Of a DNA stretch of 64,000 bases, positions 46,961 through 61,805 are shown in pieces. Source of the DNA: Latrodectus hesperus (Eukaryota; Arthropoda; Arachnida; Araneae; Theridiidae); assembly GCA_037975125.1 (NCBI GenBank), contig CM075853.1, positions 50,784,458 through 50,848,457 of the forward strand. The letters are read 5' to 3'. Each line of letters opens with the position of its first letter. Within the stretch, counting starts at the first letter, position 1. The notes under the pieces are model-generated. The model had not been told where the DNA came from. It worked only from the letters and a program-made list of their open reading frames with translations, and ran no database searches. Both the position numbers and the translations under genes were made by a program.

Positions 46961-46975
46961 TGTTGTAACAATTAC
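46961..46975 (-). promoter_or_regulatory. 5' UTR end and 3' splice site of A2
   Basis: The minus strand reads CTATGTTTTTGTTTTAG, then 15 nt, then the ATG. The short UTR (TAATTGTTACAACA) resembles the one in A1. The acceptor is conserved in all four paralogues. Confidence 0.75.
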
Positions 46976-49166
46976 CTAAAACAAAAACATAGAAATGTCA
47001 TCCATAATTTATGAAGTAAATAATTAACTATTTAATTTGATAATTGCTGAATATACTTGTTGAGCATTAGGTTACTTGAAATAATGATAAATTTTATTTA
47101 TCCCAAAAATATTTCCCAGAAACATTTTTCTTAACGAGTTAACAAAAAAACATTTTTAATGAGTTTTAAAATAATATCTTATTCCATTAGGTGCTTATAT
47201 AAATATTAATATTAATCGCAACAAGTTTGAATGAGATTTTATCTGAAACGTATTATAATTTAGAGTAACACATTCATTACTATTAAATTTTAACATACAT
47301 TGGTGACTACCCAAAATGCAACACGAAAAAAGACCATGGGCATCACAACAAAATTTGGTTTTGAAAGACAGCACATTTTATAAAGATCAAATGAATGAAA
47401 TTACAGCCTTTTTTTAATCTTATGTAGTGCAGATAATGACAAAATTAGTAGTTAGTATAGTTGCAGCCATTTCCGCATGCATAGAAACAAAGAGGCTTTG
47501 AATGTATCTTTAAGTTATACCAATCTGTTAGTTATAGTTTCAACATATTACAAAATTTGATTTGGTATAGTTATAGAGTGTTACCAGTTGAGCTGTGCCA
47601 TGTACATATAGAGCTGTACCAGTTGTTATGCAAGCATGGACCGCACGTTTTCTATTGATGATTGATCAAGAAAACAAGTTGACCAAGAAATTAATTCAAT
47701 CTCATATAAGTATAACCTTAAATATTATAAGTCATATGTAATAACGCATCATTCTGTTGGAATATGGCTGATGATCGCATTCTAATATCTCAGAAACGTA
47801 ACATTAATGTTCCAGCAACGTGTACCAGCAATGAGTACTAGAGAAATGCAAGAGTAAAATCCAGTATCATCTCCCAAAAAAATGATACTGAGTCCATGAC
47901 CGATTTAGCTTTGCATAAAGCAAAAGTTCAACGATCGCTCATTATGGTATCTCCAGATTAGAATCTAAGCATCATGGTACTACAACAAGAGCGAAATTCA
48001 CCAATAAAGATAATGTTGCTCATATTGTGCCATTAGCGAAGCGAATTGTTATATTTTAAATCAAACATAAACGAAATAAATGACGCCTTGCAGACGTTTC
48101 ATTCAATTACAAAAGAACACCAGATGATGCGTAACAGACAATCTTTTGTTCGTGATGAGGCTGTGGAATATATTACTACCATGCATATAATATGCTTATT
48201 CCCACTTTCAATGGTGCAATAAAGTTCGATTAGTCCTGTCGGTCCACCGTTTCCTCCTGCAACTAGCGATTAGCGATCCACATCACAGTTGTTGGGTTTC
48301 GTGCAGTGATCAACGATTCCTTTAAAAAATAATCCGCAATATATACAAAAACTCTTCTCCGAACTCAGAAACTTGTCCGAAAGACATTCGATGTTTTCTG
48401 AGAGGTATGTTTAAATGGCTAGCGCAAAAAATTGCCTTACTTTAAACCAGCAATCCCTTCTCTTATATTGCCTTGCACCACAGTCTTATAGACACAATAA
48501 TCTTTGATGTGCGTATCTCAGCAATGCTTATGATTTTTATATGTCAGCCAAAAGCGTATGATGTATTTTACATGCTTCCTTCAAAGTATTACCTTTTGGA
48601 TGGCCAGTAATAATTGTAGCAAAAGCTATTCTATAATCAATAGATATCATTGATTGCTTACTAACTATTATTAGACGTGTCTTATTTTGCTTCGCTCATC
48701 ATGAAGCACACACACACATTTTCTACCTTATAAAAATTCTTCTTCTAGACGAATTTTTATTCACTTCATTAAATTAGAGTTTACTTTTAATGCATCAACT
48801 CTTCTTTCACGCGTTCTAACCTTTTAAATAGTGGTCAAAACTCGGATTAATTATGTTATGTATTTAACCACGAGTGCCATAAAAATTTAAAACCAGTTAC
48901 GTTAAAACAAATAAATCATATAACCGAAGTGATCAAGAAGGCTTTTAGAAATTCTTATTTTCAACACTTTTACCTACTTTTAGGGCGTCAAGAAAGTTTT
49001 TTTTGGCAAGTAAACGTTTTGTTATGATTTTTCTTTCGCACAATTTACAAATAAATTATTTTTATTTTTATTCATTTTTTGTGAAATTTCTTTTGAATAA
49101 ATGTATGATTAACTAGAAACTTTTGGTATGGTGTAACATCTTATATATATATATACAATTCTGGAT

Positions 49167-49169
<3 letters not shown>
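46976..49169. other. Predicted A2 intron, mostly unrecognised
   Basis: The first ~60 bp resemble the A1 intron end. A GC-richer, more complex stretch at about 47300-48500 may be an old insertion, but I could not match it to a transposon protein on either strand. No gene is called. Confidence 0.4.

Positions 49170-49241
<72 letters not shown>
49170..49241. repeat. (AT)n microsatellite
   Basis: About 72 bp of AT dinucleotides. A short (AT)n at about 49143-49155 precedes it, separated by CAATTCTGGATCC. Confidence 0.97.
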
Positions 49242-49243
<2 letters not shown>

Positions 49244-49910
49244 CTGTTTCTGCTTATTTTTAGAACTTTCACACACAAGCTGTCGGGTCCTAGTAAGTAT
49301 TATTCTTAATTCTGGTATACAGGTGTGTAAAATGAAAATTTAGTTTATTTATCATTCAAATGCCAGGCAATAATAAAAGGAAAAATATTCACGGTGTAAT
49401 AGTTTTCTGAATACAGATGTTGTAAATATATAAAGTTATCACTAAATTATCTGAAATGAGTTTAAATTCATATAATATATGAATATATCACATCATAGGA
49501 TACATGAATACATATTTACAATAAAAATTTATTTAAAATTAAATAACTGATCCAAAGAAATATTTTCAAAATGAACATATTCATATAAAATGCTAAGAAA
49601 TTAATGATTTTCAACTAGTGTGTCTGGAATATAATGAGAAATATAAAGCTATTCAAGCAATAACAGAAGATGATCTGAGAGTATTTAAACATTAAAATAC
49701 ACATTATAAGTTGGTCGCTTAAAAAAGCGTGATATGAATGAACGACAAAGTAATCTCAAAAATTAGAATTATTAAATAGCAATGTTTTGTGCATTAAACT
49801 GAATTGAGTTTAACGAAACATGAGAAAGATAAAAAGAAATGGTGGAAGAAGAATTATGAATTCTACATAATATTCTATTTGAAAAAACTATGAAAATTTT
49901 CAAACTCATT

Positions 49911-49946
49911 TTTTTTTTTTTTTTTTTTTTACAAAAAAAAAAAAAA
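49911..49946. repeat. T-run next to A-run
   Basis: About 20 T followed by AC and about 14 A. This gives an inverted homopolymer pair able to pair with itself and is likely to be unstable in sequencing. Confidence 0.9.
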
Positions 49947-52089
49947 ATACTATTCAATAGCTTAAATAAAACTATCTCAAAAATGGCATTTAGAAGAATG
50001 GCATTAACAAAAACCAAATGGCAATTTGGTTTTTTTTATATTAAATATTGCTCACAGCAATAAAAATTTAAATAAACATCTAATTTAAATTGGTAAATAA
50101 TTTGCATGATAGTTTTTTTACACTTAATATATTTTTCAAATTTATTAAAATACTACCCGTGTAAAAGCAATTTAATATACAATTCTTAAAAATAAAACTC
50201 AATTTTATTATTATTAAATGAATATTATTTCTTCAAATTTTGCCCCTTTATTTTTCACTACACAAGTATTAAAGTTTAACAAGCGTTAAAGATTTAGATG
50301 CTTCATTTTTAATTCCTTGAATTTTGCACATACGGTTTAATTATATAGAATCATATAATTGAAAGTATAAATTTTGAGCCAATACAAAAATCCAAAATTT
50401 AAACTGAAAGTAAAAATAAAAACTATTCAGAAGAGAGCTTGAAAAAATTTGATAGTATTTTAAAGTGCAATGTAAATTAATGTGTTTGTTTATCCATGGC
50501 CAAAAATAATTTAAAATCATCTAAATTTTTAGTGGAATTTGCGAACACATGTAAAACTGAACGATATTTTTATTTTTTCACTTCGTTTCACATCATCTAT
50601 AGCAAATTAGAACTTTTTATACGAATAGATGATCATTCAAAGTAAGCATTTAAATTTCGTGATAATCTGCTTAATGGTTTCTGAATTATAGATCTCACTT
50701 TCACCTAATGTTAACGCGTTCTCTTTGGAATGGAAAAGCTACTCTTATACAAAGCCTTGTTAAACAACTAGAGATTGTTGTTACTGTCTACAACAATATT
50801 TTTTGAGTTGATGAACAGAAGTATAATTGTTTCCTTTCTTTGTGACATGTGAATGTATTCTGTATTAGTGAAACAGCTTACAGGAAAACAAATATTTAGT
50901 TGATGCCCAAAATGCATGCGATAATTTTCAGTCATTACTCCATCCATTGCGTGATTACAAATAATATCTTGCTTTTGTTTAGTTCTCAATCTTCAACACC
51001 TGAAGGAAACAGGTGGCTTTGTATGTACAAAGTTAATCATTCAAAACCATAAAAAACAGGTATACTTTGAACAAGCAGTTTTTAATTATACAAATACTAG
51101 GTTAAGCAGTTCTTTATTGCATATCAAACACATGTTCCATACTAGCAAAATTCTTTCAAGTGTGATGTAAAAGGTTTAAAAACAGACATTGAACATAACT
51201 TATAAAAAGTACATCAGTAAAAAATAGTTTTTGTGAATTTCTCTAACTTTTTTATGATATTTCAAAACAATATCATTTTAAATAAAATTTGCTTACAAGA
51301 TTTCCTTTGTTTAAGTAGTTCATATTAATTATTTGATATTTCATATAGAAATTATGAATACAAATTATTTTATAAAACTCTGATCTCTAAACCACAACTT
51401 TAATAAGAAAAATTTCTTCAAGAAAACGGAAAGAGAAAAAAATTTCTCAATAGAACTTTTCATCAAACATGTAAATTGTTTTTAAAAAAGGTAAAGTTTG
51501 CTTTAAAGAAATTAAGATTTTCTTTCACATGCGAATATTTTTATGGTCTCTCTGATACAATGCAGATAATCAGTAACTGAAAGTGAACAAGGAAAATTTT
51601 CAGAAACAATTACAATTACAGGAGGATAAACAATTACAGCAAAATGTGCGTGATACTAAAAACAACCTTTGACTGGAATTTTTCATTGTGATAAAATCTT
51701 AGATTGATGCAAAACAAAAATTAAATTATTTCTAAAAATTAAATTTTATTTCTTACTTCCCCCTTATAATTTATTCAAATTATATTCTACAAGTATCTTT
51801 ATTTTTCTAAACGTTGATTTTCTTTTAAAATCCTTTTAAAGTAAATTCGCTTATGAAAATTTCATATGATTACATTTAAATATATAACCATATAAATTAT
51901 TTAATAATTTTCTCTTAGAAATAAAAAAATTTGCTTTTTTCCTATATTAATTACGATGATATTTAACTGTTACAAAATATTTATATACTATTAAAAAATA
52001 GGATTGTTTATATTAATTCTTTTTATTCCAACCAAAAAAATTTTGCCTGCCACTACGAAAGATATTTAAAAGATATTTTTTGATTGATT

Positions 52090-52091
<2 letters not shown>
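49947..52091. other. Predicted A2 intron, nothing recognised
   Basis: AT-rich, with only short random frames on both strands. No supportable gene or repeat. Confidence 0.5.

Positions 52092-52132
<41 letters not shown>
52092..52132. repeat. (AT)n microsatellite
   Basis: About 40 bp of AT dinucleotides. It is followed by an 11-bp inverted repeat (ATCATAGGTAT ... ATACCTATGAT) around a CA-rich spacer up to about 52174. Confidence 0.95.
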
Positions 52133-52134
<2 letters not shown>

Positions 52135-53423
52135 TAGGTATAATAAATATACATACACACACATACCTATGATAAATTGAATACCTCTTAAATGTTTCCA
52201 AACTAGCCTTAAAAAGGAAGTTCCCAAGAATTCATTGAAAACAATAACTGCATAAGCCAGCAATGTGATACTCGCTTCCGCTATACCGCAGTTGTATTAT
52301 TAATTTATCTTTTTACTTTAATGATTCAAAATAACAAAGACGCAGTAATTAAATGCATTAATTTATTAAAGAAAGGGATGTGATCTTCAAACTGTAATTC
52401 TCAAAATGAATCAGTAAATCGCAGGACGAAATATCACCTTTTTTATCGTTGATATTTTAACAGTCAATAAATTAAAAGCAGTTTAATTATTCCTGATTAG
52501 TAGCTATTAAAATACTATTAAATTAAAATAATGCAAGGCAAATCTGTTTTAATTCACTATGATTGTATTTTATTTTAGTTTAATTGTATTTACATTACTG
52601 ATTATCTGCATTGTTTCTGTGAAACTAAAAACGTGAAATTTTCAATCAATTTATAAAAGATAATAAATAGACCCAAATAACAGTAAAATTTTTTTCCTCT
52701 CTCTCTCTCATAGGTATAAATTTGAAATTCATAATTATTTTGAAAAATATTTTCTGCGATGTTTCTATTTTTAATATAAATTATTATGTCTGAAATATTT
52801 TTAAAACAGTTATATTTCAATCCATACTTTAACTAAAAACTGACGGGAAAAATGAGTATAAAAATTAATATTTTTATTTCTCTATTCACAATCAATTTTG
52901 GATACTCTTGAAAACAGATTATTTTGCAATGAATTTTACAAAAAATCAAGACTTTTTAATATTTATAGAAAAATAATTCTTGCCATCTAATCCTTACATT
53001 AAATTTGCTTTCTGTAACAAGTAAAAGCATTCTCAGCGTTAAATTGTGAAATATTTGTTTTCTTATATAATCAATTTTAATGGTATTTTATAAAAGTCTA
53101 AATGTTTAACAATCTCTCAAAATAAGAAAAGAATATAATAATTTTAAAATAACACATTTTTACCGGTGTTTATATTTCACTAATAGTGTAATAATAAAGG
53201 ATTTTAATGAAATATATCACATTTATTTATTACGAACATTCGCCATGTTTCATAAAATATAATTCATCAATTTTCAGTTGTGATGTATATTACTTTATTA
53301 AATTATAAAAGAACGATGAGTAAAAATATCTAAAAAATCCTCGTTTTTTATATTAATAAAATATAAAAATGGTGTTTGTTATATGAAATATAAACAATAT
53401 TCTGTAGAACTAAATTAAACACG

Positions 53424-53482
53424 CCCATAAGTAGGCCAAGACCTATAGTGGCCATATCTGTTTTCATAACCGAGAGCCCTGT
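53424..53482 (+). repeat. Interspersed repeat fragment, copy 2
   Basis: A diverged copy of 28945-29003, in the same orientation. It sits about 70 bp beyond the predicted splice donor of A2 exon 1, inside the predicted intron. Family unknown. Confidence 0.7.
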
Positions 53483-53553
53483 GGAAACTATATTATGTAT
53501 TATTTATATTAATCAATAACCAAATTACATCTAAATAAATACGGACAACTTAC

Positions 53554-53730
53554 CAATGAAAAGTCGAAATCTTATGGTTATTTAATATTTTTCCCACAAA
53601 TGGAAAGATTCACTGAGTCTCGATCAAAGTTTTAGATTATATCAGGTAATACGTTAAATTAAAAATTGCCCTTCATTTCTCTCATTTTTCGTTTCCATCT
53701 GTTATTTAATGGAAGAACGACTGTGATTGG
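53554..53730 (-). promoter_or_regulatory. Predicted noncoding exon 1 and promoter of A2
   Basis: The minus strand shows CTTTTCATTG|GTAAGTTGTC, a near-consensus splice donor with the exon ending at 53554. A CCAAT box (reverse complement of ATTGG, 53726-53730) lies 174 nt upstream and a TTAAATAA element lies between. The segment aligns in patches with 18799-18964 upstream of A1, with donor and CCAAT box at matching positions. Joining to the acceptor at 46975 gives an intron of about 6.6 kb. The exact transcription start is not visible. Confidence 0.55.
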
Positions 53731-54358
53731 TTGGCTCCGAATTGCATCAGGAAATCTCTTTAGCTGACTTTTTTTATTTTTTGCTCATACTTTAGATTAT
53801 TGTTTATAATTAAAAAGAACGAAGTTCAATGTCAAACGTGATGGCGATAGATTTTCCAATTACTCTTTGGATGATCCTTGTTATCTATAATTACAAAATA
53901 GCTATGATAACGAAATTGTGGAATAAATGTATGTTTTATTTTGTATCAATACACACACAAAACAACATGCATATATATATATATATTTGTGTGTGTAATC
54001 TCTGTGTGTGCACGTATGTATGTATATATTGCTAGACATCTAGTTAAACTTTTTATATAAAATTTAAAATCTAGTCTTCTAGCATAAAGAAGTAAATTTC
54101 GTACTTAATATATTCTCATTAAGACTTAGGGTATTTGTGTACTTAATCCCATCTATCAGAAATATTGATGCAAATATTTCCATATTGACAGCAAATATCT
54201 CATACGATTATTCTTCAATATATATTTTGCAAGAATTAAAAAGTATATCATAAGGTTAAAAAAAATTGTGGGCAAATTCTTTGCAAAATTTATTCACAAA
54301 TATATTTTATATTCCTTAATTTGACATCAATAACAAGATAATTATTTCAATGGAAACG

Positions 54359-56473
<2,115 letters not shown>

Positions 56474-56519
56474 TTTCAAGTTAATAACGTGTTATTATTT
56501 ACGAGTTATTAACTTGAAA
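56474..56519. repeat. Inverted repeat, 15-bp arms
   Basis: TTTCAAGTTAATAAC at 56474-56488 and its exact complement at 56505-56519 flank a 16-nt spacer. It is a potential hairpin about 320 bp past the B2 stop codon. Its role is unknown. Confidence 0.85.
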
Positions 56520-56578
56520 CTAATCATTAAAAAATAATTCAAAAACCATATAATTTTTTAAAACATGTTATTACTCAA

Positions 56579-56582
<4 letters not shown>

Positions 56583-56656
<74 letters not shown>
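56583..56656. repeat. (AT)n microsatellite
   Basis: About 74 bp of AT dinucleotides, about 180 bp past the 3' end of the B2 pseudogene. Confidence 0.97.
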
Positions 56657-56661
<5 letters not shown>

Positions 56662-56839
56662 TATATGTATATATAGATAGACAATTGATAGTAAATAAAT
56701 AAAAATAAACATAAGGACAATTGAGGTTATATATATTGACAATAGCTTATGTAAATTTATATTATTTTATAAGATCTCCTTAGAGAATATGAATCAGCAA
56801 TTTCCTTGTCAATTCAAACTGTTCACTTCCCGTATTTTT

Positions 56840-57740
56840 TTACATATATGGAAACCAATTAGGAATTTCAGTACCTTTTGTTTTCTCAAAAATTTCTTTT
56901 TGCTCTGTTGAGAAAACATTCTTCCAATCTCCCACAATTCCTTTACGTGTAAATTTCATATCAGAGTCTTCATCTCTGGAGGATTTTTTCATGAACTTGG
57001 ATGGTTCGCCATATAATGGGCTAAAATATTCTCTCATGTACTCGAAACTGGTGTAATGAATGACATTGTTGAAAGCAGTGTTATCATCTTCTATTGTGTC
57101 GATGTATTCCTTACCGAGAAATGGTGCTAATTTGAGGATGACACTTCTTATGTCTTCCTTCATATTTTCGTAGGTCATGTAAAATATGTTTGGATCATTC
57201 CGGTGAGGATACCATGACAACAAGTGATCGAAGGAGTCATTGTATCCCAGTTCTCCCGCCATGAAAATTTCGAAGAAATCATCGGATTCTCCGTCTTCAA
57301 AATTGGTTGAAGGACTTTTAGCATGATGGTAAAAATATACGCAACAATCCTTAGGATTTCTTGTTACAAATATATATTTCGCTTCTGATGAAAAAGGCAT
57401 GTGTGTGCATGGTAAATGAGTTTTAATTGTTCCTGGTCGAGACATTTTTTTACGCTTTCTAATCCACGTTTATCAATGAAAGGGCAGTATGTTCTGAAAA
57501 GGGATATATCTTCCAATTTTTTTCCTTTCCTTAAGATATACAGAGCAACATTTTGCGTCCAAGTTGTGCCACATTTAGGATACGTTACAAGGAATATGTC
57601 TTCTGACTTTGGTTTGTAATCCAGGGCTTCACGAAAATAATTTGGTGGAAATATCGGCGGATACAAAATGCAATCCATTTTTGGCATATCATGGTTTCTT
57701 GATAACTCTATCCAATTTAGAATTCATTATAGCTCATTAC
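56840..57740 (-). pseudogene. Sulfotransferase subtype B, broken (copy B2)
   Basis: A sister of B1. The original ATG is at 57725-57727, after a splice acceptor (CCCTTTCAG, exon from 57740). Codon 13 is TGA (57689-57691) where B1 has CGA, a CpG-type change. An extra A in an A-run just after (about 57676-57681) shifts the frame. A frame restarts at ATG 57687 and carries TYPKCGTTW. A missing A in a 7-A run near 57447-57453 breaks it again before the catalytic His. The third frame (57445-56840) has KTHLP, RNPKDCCVYFYHH (Ser of VSFYHH changed to Tyr) and RKGIVGDWKN. Relative to B1 it also has in-frame losses of about 9 residues before RKG and 5 near the end. Both frameshifts are in A-runs and could be sequencing errors; the TGA is not in such a run. 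Confidence 0.85.
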
Positions 57741-60439
57741 CTGAAAGGGAATAATTTCCGTTAGTTTTGTTAGCAAAATACAGAAAAGTACGTACGCAAC
57801 AAGCGCAATTAAACTGTAATTTTGCAAGAAAACTTAGCTCTCCTTTATAATACCCCATAGTACATATATTTCATTGCATATCATATTTATATTTCAAAAA
57901 GTAATCAATAGAATGTTAAAAAGAATATTTAAGTTTTACAAAACTATAATTGATTAATTATGAATAAATGAATAGTAATAATAATTATTTTTAGTCTGTT
58001 CTTCTAGAGTTATATCATCAAATATTAATGTGTTTATTGACCAATAACACTGCAATTAAGCATTTGCATTCAAATTTTAATAATAAAATTTACACACTTT
58101 ACCAGTTAATTAGTGGTTTCATAACAATGTAACTATTAATTAACTTACAATAATGCAGCAGATTGAATTAGTAAAAAAGTTCTAGAACTCAAGCTTATCT
58201 ATCCCCTTTCATAATTTTGTTTGATTTTAACCGATTTTGTGGCAAAATAAATCAAATTTTCATATACACTTTGCTTTTCTCTAATACAACGAAACAGTTT
58301 TAAAATATACTCTCAATTTAATTTTTATGGAAAATTTTCACAATTTTCGCAAAAGTAAATTAAAATAATTTGTCTGTTAAAAAACTTTTTATCACAATAA
58401 TAATGTTTTCCGATAATCTTTTTTAAATGTACTTTTTAATATTATGTAATTTATTAACTCTGATTACAATTGTATGCATAAGTTTGTTGTACTATCGATA
58501 CTTAAGTAAACGAAATTTGTTTGGTCGAAATGAGTCATTATCGATGAAAAAATATGTAACTCTAAAAATAATTTTCTTAAATCGATTTAATTCTGTTCAT
58601 CATTTAGAACTATATATGATATTTATAATATTACAATAATAAGTAAAATATATTGTAAATGTGTGTGTTTGTTAATAACCAACTATACGGTAAGAAACTT
58701 CATCATTAAAAACTTTACTAAGAAAAAATTTGATAACAGACAAAATTATAAATTTTGTCACGTATTGTAATAAATATAAATAAGGAATTCTAAAAAATCT
58801 ATGGAAAAGTGTCTTAAAACTCTTAAGAGCAAAAACTTAATAATATTTTCAGTTTTTTGATCTTTTAATTTTTAAGAATAAGTAAATAAACTGTAACATC
58901 AATCAATATTTAGGAATTTCATTAGGAAAAGAATCTTAAAATAATATTAATCAGTCCCAAATTTGGAAATAAATTTGTTTATATTCAACTTAATCACATA
59001 TTTAAATGAAAAGTTATTACCTATAGGAAAATTAATCTATTCACTGAAAAATTTTAACAGAAATTTTGCAACTTATTTTTATTTGTAAGTTGCACTAATA
59101 GACATTTTCATTAAGAAATAATGAGAATCGAATCTATAATCAATAACCCACTGGAATCTCATTCTAGCCACGATTCTATAAATAAAATATTGCTCAAAAC
59201 TTTGCTTGTAATTTAGTCCTGAAAATTCTTTTCTCAATTTTCTTTTAATAGTAATTTTTGAGATATAAAATTTTTGGTATAGAAAGTTCATCAAAGAAGA
59301 CCTTGTTTGTTTTTAACAATATAAGACAAGAATTAAACGTGGACCAAATTGAATTCAACGGAACGTTGAAATGTTTAGCATAGACTTTTAAATACATTAA
59401 ATTGAATATTCAATTTTAAATTGTTTTTCAGCAGTGTGAAAACAGCATAATTAATATCATAGATATTCTAAGAAAAATCTATTCATTTTTATAAGGAAAT
59501 AAGTTTGGAAAGAAATGTTTGATTAAAAAAATCATAAAATCGGTGAAATTATTCTTGACATAGATGTTGACCATCTTTTTTATTAATAGATAAATATACA
59601 TTAACAAAAAATTTTTTAAACTGTTGTTTAATTTAAATCAGCGTGATTAAAATAAAATTAAATCAGTATTCTAACCACTTAATTATTTTTTTAAAAATAG
59701 CATTTATTAAATTAGAATCAAATATATTGAATTAAAAATCGAGTCATATTGAATTACTTAAGTACTGAAGATATATACATCTTAAAGAGAGATTATGCTC
59801 TATTGTTATAGCATTTAGTTCCATTAAACATACTCTTAATATTTTGTCTAAGCTATCACATTTTAAAAATTTTGGATGTTGCATTACATTTGCATATATA
59901 TCTATATATTGAGAGAGATGCAATTTATAAATTTATTATTAAAGAGCTAGTTTATTTTTCCAATACTTAAGCTGTAAAAGTATATTAAATTAGAAAACAC
60001 ACACTAGAACCAGATTTCTTAACTTATCAAATTTCCATCATAGTTTTGAGAAATAATCTGATTTGGTCTCTTGAAAAAAATTGAGTTATCATTCTAAGAT
60101 TATTAAATTCCTTCGGAAATCAAATACTTTTTATGTTACTAACAGTGGACGTGTTTTATCAGATTTCGCTAAAGATTAAAATTCGGTTTTTGTCTTCTTC
60201 TGAAATCAATAATTTACGTGCTGAAAAATTATTTATAGCAAGGATGCTCCTTAAAAATTTTCTATGGAAACAATTATACTCATAGGTTAGAATATTTCAT
60301 TTTTAAATTTAGCATTTGGAAACGATTCAGAAATGGAAAAATAGCATTGTCTTAATTTACGAACCTCAGATTGTCATTAATATTAACTAATGAATGAGTT
60401 GCACATTTCATTATATTGTAAATAAATTTAGTGTGATTA
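57741..60439. other. Predicted B2 intron, nothing recognised
   Basis: AT-rich with no supportable gene. If B2 is transcribed from the predicted exon at 61755, this is intronic. Confidence 0.5.
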
Positions 60440-60760
60440 CAGCCACTTAAGAACATTTGTCCTTATCCGAATCAGCAATCTAATGAGACAATTAATACTT
60501 TTAATTATATTATTTTTTAAGCATTCCTTTTCCTCTTTTCCTCACGACCAAATTAATAAAAATCTCTAACATGAATTTTTATCGAGAAAGTATAAGCGAA
60601 ATCGTAAGAAAATAATAAATTTTCAAGTTTTTATTTTTACTAAAAATAATTGGCTATTAAAATTGTAATATTTGTTTGACAAAACTGGCCTTGCGAGAAA
60701 ATTTTATGACTATTAAGTAAAAACAATATGCGCGCTGTACCAAGCTTTTACTAATTTTAT
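60440..60760. other. Intron block homologous to 25850-26150
   Basis: Patches of similarity (GCCACTTAAGAAC, CCTCACGACCAAATTAATAA, TTTGACAAAACTGGCC) occur in the same order as in the B1 intron at 25850-26150. The block supports common origin of the B1 and B2 introns. No coding signal. Confidence 0.55.
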
Positions 60761-60938
60761 TTTCCCTAACTAATTTTCTCTAATCACACTCATTAAAAAC
60801 CCTAATAATAGTAAAAATTCTAATTAATAGTGTTTTCTTTGTGATTCAATATATCCTGTCATCCAGAAGCTCAATTGCTGAAATCGAAATCGGATTCAAA
60901 AGGTAGAAATAATTACTTTTCATTAACGAGTCCGATTC

Positions 60939-60970
60939 AGTCTGGAATCACATCAGACCTATTCCAGACT
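60939..60970. repeat. Inverted repeat, 10-bp arms
   Basis: AGTCTGGAAT and its exact complement ATTCCAGACT are separated by 12 nt. It is a small potential hairpin with no known role. Confidence 0.8.
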
Positions 60971-61754
60971 AAAACATATTTAATAACTTCGTAATTAGAA
61001 AGAGTTTTCAAGCATTATATGCATCTTTCGAATTTCTTTTAGTTAATCTAGATATTAGACATTCTTTGTGATGCAAAACATCGTTTTGAATAACTTATAA
61101 TAAAAATAATCTTATAATGAGTTCCCTTTTATGTTATAATGTAGAATTTCATGTTTTCATTTTTAAACTGAAATTTTAATCAGAAATTGTATTGAAACTT
61201 CCTTAGATTTTTATTTATTTCGGTATGCTACATGAAAATATCTAATGTTAATTCTACTTCTGTTTCATTGATTTAATGTTTGTCATCTTAGTTCATAATT
61301 GGATTGAACTTAAAATAGGTCTCGTAATACTTACACTTTTTGAGTTAAATTGTAGAATTTAATGTTTTTTTCTGTTTAAAAGGACACACATTAGACAGAG
61401 TTGATTTTTTTTACTTCTCTAAGTTTTTGTTTATATCGATTTGCCATGCACTAAAATATCTAAAATATTTTAGACCTATGTTACATTGCATTAATTTAAT
61501 GTTTATATTTTCATAACTAAGCTTAGAATCATTAAAATCTAAGAGCACATTTTCCCTCTGTAAAATGTTGACTATGTAAGCATGTTGTAAGTCGGTGTTA
61601 ACTATAAATTTATTTAAATAGATATAAGTGATTTAAATGAGTACAGAGAAGAGAGAGAATATACAGCTAGTTTTTTTTCTAAAATTAAAACATGTAAATA
61701 CCAGTTTTATCGCATTTAAATGGTTTGAGGTTATAAAAAAAGCAAATATTTTAC

Positions 61755-61805
61755 CGTGCAATCCGATCGATTATGCTGAAAACAATTGTTAGGGAGATAT
61801 AACCA
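61755..61805 (-). promoter_or_regulatory. Predicted noncoding exon 1 and promoter of B2
   Basis: The minus strand reads GGATTGCACG|GTAAAATATT (donor, exon ending at 61755) with a TATA-like GTTATATC about 45 nt upstream. This matches the arrangement at 35138-35190 for B1, within about 250 bp of alignable sequence. The donor is weaker than in B1 (GTAAAA against GTAAGG). The promoter may persist although the coding part is broken. Confidence 0.45.

Noticed and set aside
47300..48500. Possible decayed transposon in the A2 intron
   Set aside because: Composition is more complex than its surroundings, but I could not find any ordered protein motifs or terminal repeats, so no element is called.
58427..58639. 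70-codon plus-strand hydrophobic frame
   Set aside because: It is AT-rich and Leu/Ile-rich by composition only, with no counterpart in the B1 intron and no other support.
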